A DNA stretch of 34,137 bases from Desulfococcaceae bacterium HSG9. GTDB taxonomy: Bacteria > Desulfobacterota > Desulfobacteria > Desulfobacterales > JAUCGF01. The notes below the pieces were generated by a model. That model ran no database searches, had not been told where the DNA came from, and saw nothing but the letters and a program-made list of their open reading frames with translations. The stretch covers positions 1 through 34,137 of the forward strand of contig JAUCGF010000133.1 of assembly GCA_030378005.1 (NCBI GenBank), written 5' to 3'. A program made the translations under genes and the position numbers. Position 1 is the first letter of the stretch; the number at the start of each line of letters is the position of its first letter. Positions 1 to 8,293 of this stretch are shown piece after piece.

Positions 1-168
1 CAAAGGTGTAATCCCCAAATGACAGTAAACAGATAATTTCGAGGAAACAATATTGATTCAATCTGAAATATCAGTCAGTTATAATAGTCAATGATGATTA
101 ATGTACAAAAAGCCCTGAAAGGGCAAACTTTCAAAATTCAGGGCGATGCCTGGTCTTTAGAAGATCGC

Positions 169-410
169 AACATTTAGCTGACGGGTAGGAGTGCAAACTT
201 TAGTTTGCCAAAACGCTCCAAAATCGGCAAACTGAAGTTTGCACTCCTGATTTTCACCTATCACCTTAAACTTAACACAACACCAGTGTTGTGTTAACAT
301 TTAGCTGACGGGCAGGAGTGCGAACTTTAGTTTGCCAAAGCACTCCAAAATCGGCAAACTGAAGTTTGCACTCCTGATTTTCACCTATCACCTTAAACTT
401 GACACAACAC
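169..410. repeat. Tandem duplication of a palindromic element upstream of the HEAT gene
   Basis: Two nearly identical copies start at 169 and 296 (period 127 bp). Each holds an inverted repeat (187-247 and 314-375) whose arms read AGGAGTGCAAACT and its complement, followed by a conserved tail. At the junction there is a further small palindrome built on ACACAAC/GTTGTGT. The copies differ by a few substitutions. A related GGAGTGC palindrome lies at 25277-25330. The rest of 1-499 holds no gene that I can see, only a short GCCC/GGGC hairpin at 112-124 and a promoter-like box near 461. Confidence 0.85.
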
Positions 411-460
411 TAAGTAAAAACTGATAATTCATCCGGTTTCTTTGTGTTCCCAAAATACAT

Positions 461-466
461 TATAAT
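461..466 (+). promoter_or_regulatory. Possible -10 box for the HEAT gene
   Basis: A perfect TATAAT lies 34 bp before the start codon at 500. No good -35 hexamer is visible at 16-18 bp spacing, so this is only a candidate. The ribosome binding site AAAGGA lies about 8 bp before the ATG. Confidence 0.35.
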
Positions 467-499
467 CTTAAATATTTATTATGAAAAAAGGATTTCAAA

Positions 500-2302
500 A
501 TGAGTATCCCCCTGCTTGTTGAATGCGCCGCCGAAGTCCGGCGGTTGTCCATAGCCGGAAGCACTCTGTCTATTGGTGATTTCCGTTTGAAGCGTTTGAT
601 TGAACCCTTGGCCAAGGCAGGTGAAAAAGTCGCTGTTTTTGGAAAAGTTTCAAAAAAAATCGAAGATGTTGTCAATGGCGGTGAAAAAGATTCTTCCAAA
701 AACCTTTTGGCTTTGGGCACGCTGATTAACGCAATCCTTTATACCCAGGGGAAAAGTGATGTCCAAGGTGAAATGACTGAACTTAAAACGGTTGATACCA
801 ATTTTTCTGTCCAACCGACACCCCTTCGCAAACTCAAACCGGTCATGGAAGCATTGAGCGGCCCCGGGTCCGGCCGTTTTAAAATAATCAAGGAGGCTCA
901 TGAAGCTGGTTTTTTCATGGATATTCGTATTTTAAAACCGGCAATTAAGGCCATTGACGATTCTTATGGGGAAATCGGTGATTACATGGAGCGTGATGTA
1001 CTGCCTCAATACGGCAAAATGATTATTCCGCAGCTTCGGATGGAGTTGAACTTGAAAGGGGGCAAAGGCCATGCCAGGCGGCTATCGCTGATATACCGCA
1101 TCGCCGGAGACGACGCCTGGGACCTGGTTTGCGAAGCCATCGAAAACGGCGCCAAACCGCTCAAAATGAAGGCCATAGAGTGTCTTGAAACGCCAGGGAA
1201 AAATGCGGATGCGGCGTTGTCCATGCTGGTTGAACTCTCCAAGTCAAAAAACAGAGACATTCGCGCTGCGGCGCTGGAAGCATTGGCTAAACGAACAGAT
1301 GCCGATGAAGCGGAAGATATCTTGTTTGATGTGCTTGAAAGCAAAGATTATGATTTGGCGATTTATCCCATTTCGAAAAATCAGAACCCAAAAGTGTTAA
1401 AACGCCTGATTCTGTTGGCCCAAAACAGTTTTTCCGACCTGTTGAAGAAAAAATCCGTACATGGCTCTATCAATAATTATTTTATGTCTGTTCTTTCCTG
1501 TTTTGACAATAAAAATGATCCGCAAATCGAAGCGTTTTTAATATCCTGTTATAATGAGATAGACACCCTTAAAAAAATTAAAGCTGAGGGCAAGGCATAT
1601 TATTCGGGAAATGATATTGGTGAAAAAATTGCCGAACTTCTGCTGTCTATTGAAAGCCCGGCTGCGTGTGTGGCATTGATTGAAAACCATGAACAGATGA
1701 CAGCGGCGTTTCTGTCGTATGCATTCAGAGCCGCCCTCAAAAGCAAGGATGCGGCATTTGTTTATGAAAACTTTGCTCCTTACCTGCGCGGCAAGGCTAA
1801 AAAAGCGCCCAAAACTAAAATAAAGACCATTATAGCGGTGATCGAAGACTATATTGCTTTTCAAAAATCATACCAAAGTTATCTGGCCGATTATCATCAC
1901 AGCCGAATATTATCTCCGATGATAATGGATCCAAGGTGGCTGTCAGATGCTTGCGATGCCGGCGCGATAGCCACAGTCTGCCGCTTGATAACACCGCATG
2001 ATAAAAAAGGAATCGATTTTTTGCTTGCGCGGTATAAAAAAACTGACAATAATGATTTATGTAATATTTTGATGGGGCTGATTCAGGCCGAACACCGGGG
2101 AGCCTCGGAACTGCTTATACTGTCTATTAAAAAGTCCATCGTAAAAAATCAGTACTATTTACGAAACCGTTTGATGCCAATGGTACAGTTTTTACCTTTG
2201 TCATCAATTCCAAAACTTGAGAAATTCGCACAAAGCTTATCGGATAAAAACAGTGATGAATTATTCACTTATATTGATATGGTTAAAAGTCAGCCTCGGT
2301 AA
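500..2302 (+). CDS. HEAT-repeat protein of a MoxR/DUF5682/VWA (YehLMP-type) system
   Basis: A 600-residue soluble protein without signal peptide or membrane segment. Residues about 170-300 show paired amphipathic helices typical of HEAT repeats, for example around RRLSLIYRIAGDDAWDLV and RDIRAAALEALAKR. The C-terminal half is also helical. It probably acts as a scaffold or adaptor for the ATPase machine encoded downstream; HEAT proteins are often seen beside this MoxR type, but that role is inference. The start at 500 has AAAGGA at good spacing. The next system gene (MoxR, 3490) is 1.2 kb away because a toxin-antitoxin module and a palindrome sit between. Residues about 541-561 are repeated, with roughly 10 percent base divergence, immediately before the MoxR gene. 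The exact family is not certain. Confidence 0.7.
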   Translation: MSIPLLVECAAEVRRLSIAGSTLSIGDFRLKRLIEPLAKAGEKVAVFGKVSKKIEDVVNGGEKDSSKNLLALGTLINAILYTQGKSDVQGEMTELKTVDTNFSVQPTPLRKLKPVMEALSGPGSGRFKIIKEAHEAGFFMDIRILKPAIKAIDDSYGEIGDYMERDVLPQYGKMIIPQLRMELNLKGGKGHARRLSLIYRIAGDDAWDLVCEAIENGAKPLKMKAIECLETPGKNADAALSMLVELSKSKNRDIRAAALEALAKRTDADEAEDILFDVLESKDYDLAIYPISKNQNPKVLKRLILLAQNSFSDLLKKKSVHGSINNYFMSVLSCFDNKNDPQIEAFLISCYNEIDTLKKIKAEGKAYYSGNDIGEKIAELLLSIESPAACVALIENHEQMTAAFLSYAFRAALKSKDAAFVYENFAPYLRGKAKKAPKTKIKTIIAVIEDYIAFQKSYQSYLADYHHSRILSPMIMDPRWLSDACDAGAIATVCRLITPHDKKGIDFLLARYKKTDNNDLCNILMGLIQAEHRGASELLILSIKKSIVKNQYYLRNRLMPMVQFLPLSSIPKLEKFAQSLSDKNSDELFTYIDMVKSQPR

Positions 2303-2343
2303 CTTTGAAATTAAATAATCAAAACAGGCATAGGATACGAAGC

Positions 2344-2372
2344 TTGACTATCCTGCCATTATCATATAAAAT
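2344..2372 (+). promoter_or_regulatory. Candidate sigma70 promoter of higBA
   Basis: TTGACT at 2344 and TAAAAT at 2367 are 17 bp apart and end 39 bp before the HigB start. This suggests that the toxin-antitoxin pair has its own promoter and is not read only from the HEAT gene. HigA-type antitoxins usually repress such a promoter, but no clear operator was identified. Confidence 0.45.
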
Positions 2373-2411
2373 TGTACTCATGTAATGCTCAAAGATGGTT
2401 ATAATTGAATC

Positions 2412-2705
2412 ATGCATATCATAAAAAGACGTACTTTGATGGAATTCTGGCAAAAGCATCCTGATGTGGAACAGCCTTTGAAAACATGGTACGGGGTTGT
2501 TAAGAGAGCCAAGTGGCAAAATCCGTCTGAAATCAAACACATATTCAGTACTGCTGATTTTTTGCAAAATGACAGAGTTTGCTTCAATATCAAGGGGAAC
2601 AACTACCGACTTATTGTAAAAGTTATCTATGATTTAAAGAGGGTATATATCAGATTTATTGGCACTCATGCTGACTATGACAAAATTGATGCCAATAAAA
2701 TCTGA
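2412..2705 (+). CDS. higB: HigB-family type II toxin (mRNA interferase)
   Basis: A 97-residue basic protein with the layout of the HigB_toxin family (RelE-like fold): an N-terminal IIKRRTLMEFWQKHP segment, the central W-Y-VVKRAKW region, the FNIKGNNYRLIVKV strand and the closing RFIGTHADYDKI motif. Family members cleave mRNA at the ribosome. Length is normal for the family and nothing looks truncated. The start codon has a poor ribosome binding site, but the protein begins as its relatives do. It lies 24 bp before its antitoxin gene, in the toxin-first order usual for HigBA. It separates the HEAT gene from the rest of its apparent system, so it probably arrived as a module. Confidence 0.9.
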   Translation: MHIIKRRTLMEFWQKHPDVEQPLKTWYGVVKRAKWQNPSEIKHIFSTADFLQNDRVCFNIKGNNYRLIVKVIYDLKRVYIRFIGTHADYDKIDANKI

Positions 2706-2729
2706 CTTAACTTTTAAACGGAGATTTCA

Positions 2730-3110
2730 ATGATTATTCGACCCATAAGAACTGAAAAAGACTATGATGAGGTTATGAACAGAATAGACAAACTCATTGA
2801 TGCCAAACCCGGAACGCCGGAATATGATGAACTGGAAGTGCTTTCCGTTTTGTCTGAAGCATACGAAGAGGAAAACTATCCCATTGATGCGCCTGACCCG
2901 ATTGAAGCGTTGAAATGTATCATGGAATGGAGAAATCTTGAAATAAGTGACTTTGAACCTTATATCGGTACAAAAAGTATGGTTTCTGAGTTATTCAACC
3001 ATAAACGAAAGCTTACGCTTAATATGATAATCAGACTTAAAAAGGGACTTGGCATATCTGCCGATTTATTGGTTCCTGATACAGATGAGGTTATTCCCAT
3101 CGCAGTGTAA
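2730..3110 (+). CDS. higA: HigA-type antitoxin with Xre-like helix-turn-helix
   Basis: A 126-residue acidic protein. The N-terminal half (MIIRPIRTEKDYDEVMNRI..., then an EYDELEVLSVLSEAYEEENY helix) matches the toxin-binding part of HigA relatives. Residues about 65-115 form an Xre-type HTH (IEALKCIMEWRNLEISDFEPYIG, then SELFNHKRKLTLNMI). It neutralises HigB and probably represses the shared promoter near 2344-2372; both are family knowledge, not shown here. GGAG about 8 bp before the ATG supports the start. The stop codon abuts the nested palindrome at 3111. Confidence 0.88.
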   Translation: MIIRPIRTEKDYDEVMNRIDKLIDAKPGTPEYDELEVLSVLSEAYEEENYPIDAPDPIEALKCIMEWRNLEISDFEPYIGTKSMVSELFNHKRKLTLNMIIRLKKGLGISADLLVPDTDEVIPIAV

Positions 3111-3363
3111 GGGATTTCCCCAAAAATAAACTACCCAAAATGTAGGGTGGATGGAGTGTAAGGATCGGGGATGAAATAACTTCCCCATTTCATAATCTTA
3201 ATCTTAATCCTAATCTTAATCTGAACGATTAAGATTAAGAGTACGATTAGGATTATGAATTCAAAATCAAAATACAAATGGGGAAGTTATTTCGTCCTCA
3301 TTCCTAACGGAACCCACCCTACAACATTACGCATAGCAGGTAGTTTATTTATTGGAAAGTCCC
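3111..3363. repeat. Large nested palindrome between higA and the MoxR gene
   Basis: The outer arms GGGATTTCCCCAAAAATAAA (3111) and TTTATTTATTGGAAAGTCCC (ending 3363) are imperfect complements. Inside them lie TGTAGGGTGG/CCACCCTACA, then GAAATAACTTCCCCATTT (3173-3190) and its complement (3276-3294), then a core hairpin of repeated AATCTTAATC/GATTAAGATT units. The layers suggest several insertions of palindromic elements into one another. The AAATGGGGAAGTTATTT arm resembles the element at 25216-25358. No gene is seen between 3111 and 3489 other than the HEAT fragment at 3419. Confidence 0.85.
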
Positions 3364-3418
3364 TAAGTACTTGGACAAAAGTTTTCCGGTATTTCTATTT
3401 GCAACCCTGCCAGCCTGA

Positions 3419-3482
3419 TGTCTATTAAAAAGTCCATTGAAAAACATCAGTACCATTTACGAAACCGTTTGATACCAAATGA
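3419..3482 (+). pseudogene. Duplicated fragment of the HEAT gene before MoxR
   Basis: Bases 3419-3482 match 2121-2184 with about six mismatches, in the same coding frame. The encoded peptide SIKKSIEKHQYHLRNRLIP parallels SIKKSIVKNQYYLRNRLMP of the HEAT protein (residues about 542-560). The fragment is open in frame into the MoxR gene, so a start at 3418 would wrongly give the ATPase 24 extra residues. It is either a relic of a second HEAT paralogue or a product of the event that put higBA between HEAT and MoxR. Confidence 0.8.
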
Positions 3483-3489
3483 GGTTATT

Positions 3490-4584
3490 ATGGAAAAAAA
3501 TCGCGGGCAATCCTTACGCCTTCCTGCTGAAATCCTTTATGAAGAAGAAATAGCCGCGCTTGTCAAGGCCGAAAAACACGCCGTACCTACTGGATGGAAA
3601 ATGTCACCCCGTTCAGTGCTTACCTATATTTGCGGTGGCAAAGCAGGCAGAAAGAAAATATCGCCAAAATATATCGGGCATCAACGTTTGGTCGAGATTG
3701 CCATATCCACCTTGGTGACGGATCGGGCGCTTTTATTGATCGGTGAACCGGGAACAGCGAAATCCTGGTTGTCCGAACATCTTACGGCGGCGATTACCGG
3801 TGATTCTGCAAAGGTGGTTCAAGGCACGGCCGGCACCACGGAAGAACAGATTCGATATACATGGAATTATGCCATGCTGCTGGCTGACGGCCCTTCTGAT
3901 AAAGCCCTGATTAAAAGCCCGATTTTCAGGGCGATGGAATCCGGCAGTATCGCCCGTTTTGAAGAGATCACCCGGTGCGCTTCCGAAGTCCAGGATGCCA
4001 TGATATCGCTGTTGTCTGAAAAATGTATCTCCATACCCGAATTGGAAAAGGAAGTTCCGGCTCAAAAGGGTTTTTCGGTGATCGCCACCGCAAACACGCG
4101 GGACAGAGGTGTGAACGATATGTCGGCGGCATTGAAACGCCGGTTTAACCTGGTTGTGCTGCCGGCTCCGGCCAAACTGGAAACGGAGATCGATATTGTG
4201 CGCAAACGTGTGCAGGAACTTTCCCAAAACCTGGACTTGAATGCGCCGCTCCCTGCCGAGGAAGCCGTTCAAAAGGTTGTTACCATTTTTCGGGAACTCC
4301 GCTCCGGTGCCACTCTGGATGGTAAAAATAAAGTAAAAACGCCATCCGGCGTGTTGTCCACGGCCGAGGCGATTTCGCTGATCACCAACAGCATGGCCCT
4401 GGCCGGAAATTTCGGCTCTGGCAAAGTGGATGAATCTGACCTTGCCGCAGGCCTGCAAGGTGCGGTTGTCAAAGATGATGATAAAGACGGTCTTGTTTGG
4501 GAAGAATATTTGTCCAATATCATGAAAAAAAGAGGTGCCGGTTGGAGAAAACTTTACAATGCATGCAGGGAGCATAACGCATGA
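3490..4584 (+). CDS. MoxR-family AAA+ ATPase (YehL-type)
   Basis: A 364-residue cytoplasmic AAA+ ATPase. Visible motifs in order: Walker A GEPGTAKS, a Walker B-like FEEITR, sensor 1 in VIATANTRDRGVND, and the arginine-finger region ALKRRF. MoxR ATPases work with VWA-domain partners to remodel or activate a target protein. Gene order and size match the YehL subfamily. I chose ATG 3490 (GAGG 5-7 bp upstream) because the in-frame codons from 3418 derive from a duplicated HEAT fragment. The stop overlaps the next start (ATGA at 4581), which implies translational coupling with the DUF5682 gene. All key ATPase motifs seem present, so the protein should be active. Confidence 0.88.
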   Translation: MEKNRGQSLRLPAEILYEEEIAALVKAEKHAVPTGWKMSPRSVLTYICGGKAGRKKISPKYIGHQRLVEIAISTLVTDRALLLIGEPGTAKSWLSEHLTAAITGDSAKVVQGTAGTTEEQIRYTWNYAMLLADGPSDKALIKSPIFRAMESGSIARFEEITRCASEVQDAMISLLSEKCISIPELEKEVPAQKGFSVIATANTRDRGVNDMSAALKRRFNLVVLPAPAKLETEIDIVRKRVQELSQNLDLNAPLPAEEAVQKVVTIFRELRSGATLDGKNKVKTPSGVLSTAEAISLITNSMALAGNFGSGKVDESDLAAGLQGAVVKDDDKDGLVWEEYLSNIMKKRGAGWRKLYNACREHNA

Positions 4585-6872
4585 CCGCGAAATTCCATAT
4601 TTTCGGCATCCGGCATCTGTCACCCGGCGGAGCCTGGCATTTGCACCGCTTTTTAGACCGGGTCAAACCGGATATTGTCCTCATTGAAGGGTTAAGTGAC
4701 GCCGCAGGCCTCATAGACCATATAACAGGCCGTCGGACAAAACCGCCCATAGCGATTCTGGCCTATACGCAGACCCTTCCGATTCGCACCCTGGTTTATC
4801 CGATGGCCGTTTATTCTCCTGAATACCAGGCGCTCTTATGGGCCAAGATACATGATATCGAAGCCCGGTTTATTGATTTGCCTTCTGATATTTTTCTGTG
4901 TTTGCAGCAATGTGAATTTTCTGAAAAAGCGCAAAACCCGGAATCGCAATCAGAAACCGATACACCCCGCGTCAGCTTTTATGAACAGTTTGCCCATAAA
5001 GCCGGCGAACCCGATTACGAAACGTATTGGGAACGGCATTTCGAACATAATCAAAATGCCGCATCCTATCGGTCATCCGCGTATCAATTGGGTCTTGGAT
5101 TACGAAACATGGAAACTGCGGAAACACCGGCGTCATATAATTTTACGGAAAACATTGTCCGGGAAGCGTACATGCGTCGCAAGATTCAGTTCGCCGCAGA
5201 TGAAGGCTATGTGAAAATCGCAGCAGTCACAGGCGCATATCATGCCCCGGTTATGAGCATGGATTATCCGGCCATGACCGATGATGAACTGGCAGCGCTC
5301 CCCCGCATTGAAAGCAAGCTCACCCTGATGCCCTATTCCTATTTCAAACTATCCACACAGTCCGGGTATGGGGCCGGCAACCATGCGCCATTTTATTATG
5401 AAATGATGTGGCGGGCTGTTCAACAAAATGACCCTGAAAAACTGCCGGCTCAGTACCTTGCGAAAATTGCAAGAAATCTTCGTGAATCAGGCACATCCCG
5501 ATCCGCAGCCGAAGTTATCGAGGGGCTTCGACTGGCAAATTCTCTGGCAGCCCTTAAAGGAGGTCATATCCCCGCCCTTTGTGATCTTAAAGATGCCGCT
5601 GTCACTCTTATCGGCCAGGGAGAAAAATCCGTTGTAGCCGAAGCCATGGCACGGGTGGAGGTGGGCACAGCCATCGGCAAACTTCCTCAAGGCATCAGTC
5701 AGACATCGATACAGGATGATTTCAACCGTGAGTTGAAACGGCTGAAGCTCATCAAATACAAAACCGCAGTGCGTCAGGATATCAATCTTGATCTTAGAGA
5801 AAACAGACGTGTGAAATCCGAAGAGGCCGCCTTTATCGATCTGAATCGTTCATTTTTTTTAAATCGTCTGACAGCGCTTGATGTCCCCTTCGCAGAAAAA
5901 AGAACTTCGCGCCAACACTCGGCGACCTGGGCGGAAGCATGGTCTTTGCAATGGACACCCGAGTCGGAAATCGCCATTGTGGAAGCTGTCCTCAAGGGCG
6001 AAACTGTTGAACTGGCCGCCGCTTTTCAATTTAAAATGATGATCGATCAATGCCGGTCGGTCGATGAAGCGGCTGTGATTGTGTGCAAGATATGTGAATG
6101 CGGCATGACCGATATGATTGACAAGGCTCGCCGGACACTCCGTTGCATGGCGGGCAAGTCGTCCGAATTCACCGCTGTGGCGTCAGCCGCGGATGAACTC
6201 AGAATGATTGTGCGGTATGGCGATGTCCGTCGTTTTGACACCGCACCGTTAAAGCCTTTGATTGAGCAATTGTTCACCAAAGGAGCTTTGTTGTTGTTAT
6301 CCGCCGCCGGATGCGACAATCTGGCGGCCAAAAAAATATTAAAGGGCATAACCGCCTTAAACCGCACCGCCCTGGAATATGACCGCTTAATCGATGAAGC
6401 GCTTTGGATCCGTGAACTTGCAAAACTTTCCGATGCGGATTATTTAAACCCGATGTTGTCGGGGTATGCCTGCGCGGTTTTGTTAGAACGTAATCTGATT
6501 GAAAACGAGGCATTGGCAAGGGAGGTGTCCCGGAGGCTGTCTCCAGGTATCGATGCGGATTTGGGTGCGGGCTGGTTTGAAGGGTTGGCGCAGAAAAATC
6601 GGTATGCGCTGCTGGCCAGACTCCCTTTATGGGTGCAACTGGCCGAATATATCAACGCTTTGGATGATGTGCAATATTCCCGGGCGCTGGTTTTTCTCCG
6701 TCGCGCTTTCAGTCAATTCAGCCCGCTGGAGAAACGCGGTATCGCCGAAAATCTCGGAGAGGTATGGGGGGTCTCATCCGATTCTGTCAGCGAGGTTATC
6801 AGCCTGCCGCTGACTGAAGATGAAGAAGAGGCGATTGATGATTTGGATGATTTTGATTTTGACGATTTATAA
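4581..6872 (+). CDS. DUF5682 family protein (YehM-type), possible ChaN/TraB-like hydrolase
   Basis: A 763-residue soluble protein, close to the length of E. coli YehM. The N-terminus has FGIRHLSPGG (G9-x-x-H12), then DIVLIEG (E36), and near residues 214-222 a second histidine motif, GAYHA. This order (GxxH, E, GxxH) is like that of the ChaN/TraB/EreA group of putative metal-dependent hydrolases; I infer a related domain in the first 260 residues or so. The rest is mainly helical, and the last 20 residues are very acidic (EDEEEAIDDLDD...), perhaps a docking tail for the ATPase or VWA partner. It overlaps the MoxR gene by 4 bp and ends 2 bp before the VWA gene. Its biochemical function is not known. 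Confidence 0.82.
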   Translation: MTAKFHIFGIRHLSPGGAWHLHRFLDRVKPDIVLIEGLSDAAGLIDHITGRRTKPPIAILAYTQTLPIRTLVYPMAVYSPEYQALLWAKIHDIEARFIDLPSDIFLCLQQCEFSEKAQNPESQSETDTPRVSFYEQFAHKAGEPDYETYWERHFEHNQNAASYRSSAYQLGLGLRNMETAETPASYNFTENIVREAYMRRKIQFAADEGYVKIAAVTGAYHAPVMSMDYPAMTDDELAALPRIESKLTLMPYSYFKLSTQSGYGAGNHAPFYYEMMWRAVQQNDPEKLPAQYLAKIARNLRESGTSRSAAEVIEGLRLANSLAALKGGHIPALCDLKDAAVTLIGQGEKSVVAEAMARVEVGTAIGKLPQGISQTSIQDDFNRELKRLKLIKYKTAVRQDINLDLRENRRVKSEEAAFIDLNRSFFLNRLTALDVPFAEKRTSRQHSATWAEAWSLQWTPESEIAIVEAVLKGETVELAAAFQFKMMIDQCRSVDEAAVIVCKICECGMTDMIDKARRTLRCMAGKSSEFTAVASAADELRMIVRYGDVRRFDTAPLKPLIEQLFTKGALLLLSAAGCDNLAAKKILKGITALNRTALEYDRLIDEALWIRELAKLSDADYLNPMLSGYACAVLLERNLIENEALAREVSRRLSPGIDADLGAGWFEGLAQKNRYALLARLPLWVQLAEYINALDDVQYSRALVFLRRAFSQFSPLEKRGIAENLGEVWGVSSDSVSEVISLPLTEDEEEAIDDLDDFDFDDL

Positions 6873-6874
6873 AT

Positions 6875-8074
6875 ATGACAGTCGATAACGAACAATTAAA
6901 AAGATGGCGGTTGATTCTTGGGCAAAGCGCACAGGAACAGCTTGGCAATTATGGCGGTGACTGCGGCTTGTCTGATGATCAGAAAATCATGGACGAGGCT
7001 TTGGCCGCTATCTACGATGAATCCGATTACGGTGATGATTCCGGCAGCGGTGGAAAACGAGGGGCGTCCCTTGGAAAATCAGCGCCGCAGCTTGCCAAAT
7101 GGCTGGGGGATATCCGCTGTTATTTCACCGAAGATGTGGTGGCTGTCATTCAAAATGATGCCATTGAAAGAAAAGGTTTGACCCAGCTTCTTTTTGAACC
7201 GGAAGTGTTGAAAAATGTGGAACCGAACATTGCGCTGGTAGGCGCTATCATGGCGCTTAAAGGCCAGATTCCGGAAAGAACCAAAGAAACGGCTCGCATG
7301 GTCGTGAAAGCCGTTGCAGACAAAATCAAACGGCTGCTCGAACAAAAAATTCGCCAGGCCGTCACCGGAGCGCTTAACAAAAAGCGGCATTCCCCCATTC
7401 CGCATGTCAGCAGCATTGACTGGAAAACAACGGTCAACAGAAATCTGAAAAACTACAATGTTGAACACGGCAAACTCATACCGGAACGTTTCTACTTCTT
7501 TTCCAGAGCGCAGCGGAGTAACAATCATACGGTAATCGTAGATATGGATCAGAGCGGCTCCATGGCCGAATCCGTGGTTTACGGCGCTGTGACCGGATCG
7601 ATTTTCGCCAGCCTCCCCGCCCTGGATACGCGAGTTGTCGTATTTGATACGGAAGTCGTCGATCTCACCGAAAAATGCGGTGATGATCCGGTGGATATGC
7701 TTTTCGGTGTTCAATTGGGCGGCGGCACGGACATCAATAAATCGGTCGCTTATTGCGAACAGTTTGTCACCGATCCGGCCAAAACCCTGTTTATCATGAT
7801 TACGGATTTATATGAAGGCGGCAATGAAGCCCAATTGGTCCGCAGATTAAAAGAGATGCGCGAATCCGGCGTGCGCGTTCTCTGCCTTCTGGCGTTGTCG
7901 GACAGCGGTATCCCTGAATTTGATAACCGCCTGGCCAAAAAATTGTCCGGTCTTGGCATTCCATGTTTCGGATGCACTCCGAACAAATTGCCGGAATTGG
8001 TCGAAGGGGCGCTGCGTGGGGACGACCTTACGGCTTTGGCTATGCGGATAACGGCTTCTGTTAAGGGCAGTTGA
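6875..8074 (+). CDS. VWA-domain protein (YehP-type), partner of the MoxR ATPase
   Basis: A 399-residue soluble protein. The C-terminal half is a von Willebrand A domain with a complete MIDAS: DQSGS near residue 225, the threonine of GGGTDINKS near 285, and the aspartate of ITDLYEGG near 309. The N-terminal half is helical with an acidic, glycine-rich linker (about residues 45-60). In MoxR systems the VWA protein carries the metal-bound site that engages the target and joins it to the ATPase hexamer. It begins 2 bp after the DUF5682 stop, so translation is likely coupled. It is the last gene of the set; a weak terminator-like hairpin follows. Confidence 0.88.
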   Translation: MTVDNEQLKRWRLILGQSAQEQLGNYGGDCGLSDDQKIMDEALAAIYDESDYGDDSGSGGKRGASLGKSAPQLAKWLGDIRCYFTEDVVAVIQNDAIERKGLTQLLFEPEVLKNVEPNIALVGAIMALKGQIPERTKETARMVVKAVADKIKRLLEQKIRQAVTGALNKKRHSPIPHVSSIDWKTTVNRNLKNYNVEHGKLIPERFYFFSRAQRSNNHTVIVDMDQSGSMAESVVYGAVTGSIFASLPALDTRVVVFDTEVVDLTEKCGDDPVDMLFGVQLGGGTDINKSVAYCEQFVTDPAKTLFIMITDLYEGGNEAQLVRRLKEMRESGVRVLCLLALSDSGIPEFDNRLAKKLSGLGIPCFGCTPNKLPELVEGALRGDDLTALAMRITASVKGS

Positions 8075-8106
8075 GTCCGCTTCTGATCAAGGTGATTGCG
8101 GAACTC
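8073..8106 (+). terminator. Possible terminator after the VWA gene
   Basis: GAGTCCGC (8073) can pair with GCGGAACTC (8098-8106) with one bulge. The stem overlaps the stop codon and is followed only by a loose T-rich stretch (GCTTTTTG), so termination is plausible but weak. Confidence 0.3.
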
Positions 8107-8293
8107 TGTTACAGCTTTTTGTATCTTTGCTTGACTGTTGATTCGTCTTAATATATACAATTTTGATTATCGTATGGTATTTTGAATAAAGTGCGATAAA
8201 GGTGTTTTAAATATGTCGAATAGGGATGGACAATACCTGATCATCATATCATCAAGATTGTTATGCCCGAAAAGCACTTATTATCGGTGTTAT

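Noticed and set aside
169..410. Possible CRISPR-like direct repeats
   Set aside because: Only two copies, each palindromic and over 110 bp, without spacers or cas genes. It is a duplicated palindromic element.
3733..4623. 296-codon antisense frame over the MoxR gene
   Set aside because: The plus-strand frame holds all AAA+ motifs; the antisense product has no recognisable features and is a shadow.
7079..7714. 211-codon antisense frame over the VWA gene
   Set aside because: It overlaps a well supported gene with MIDAS motifs and has no ribosome binding site or known motif.
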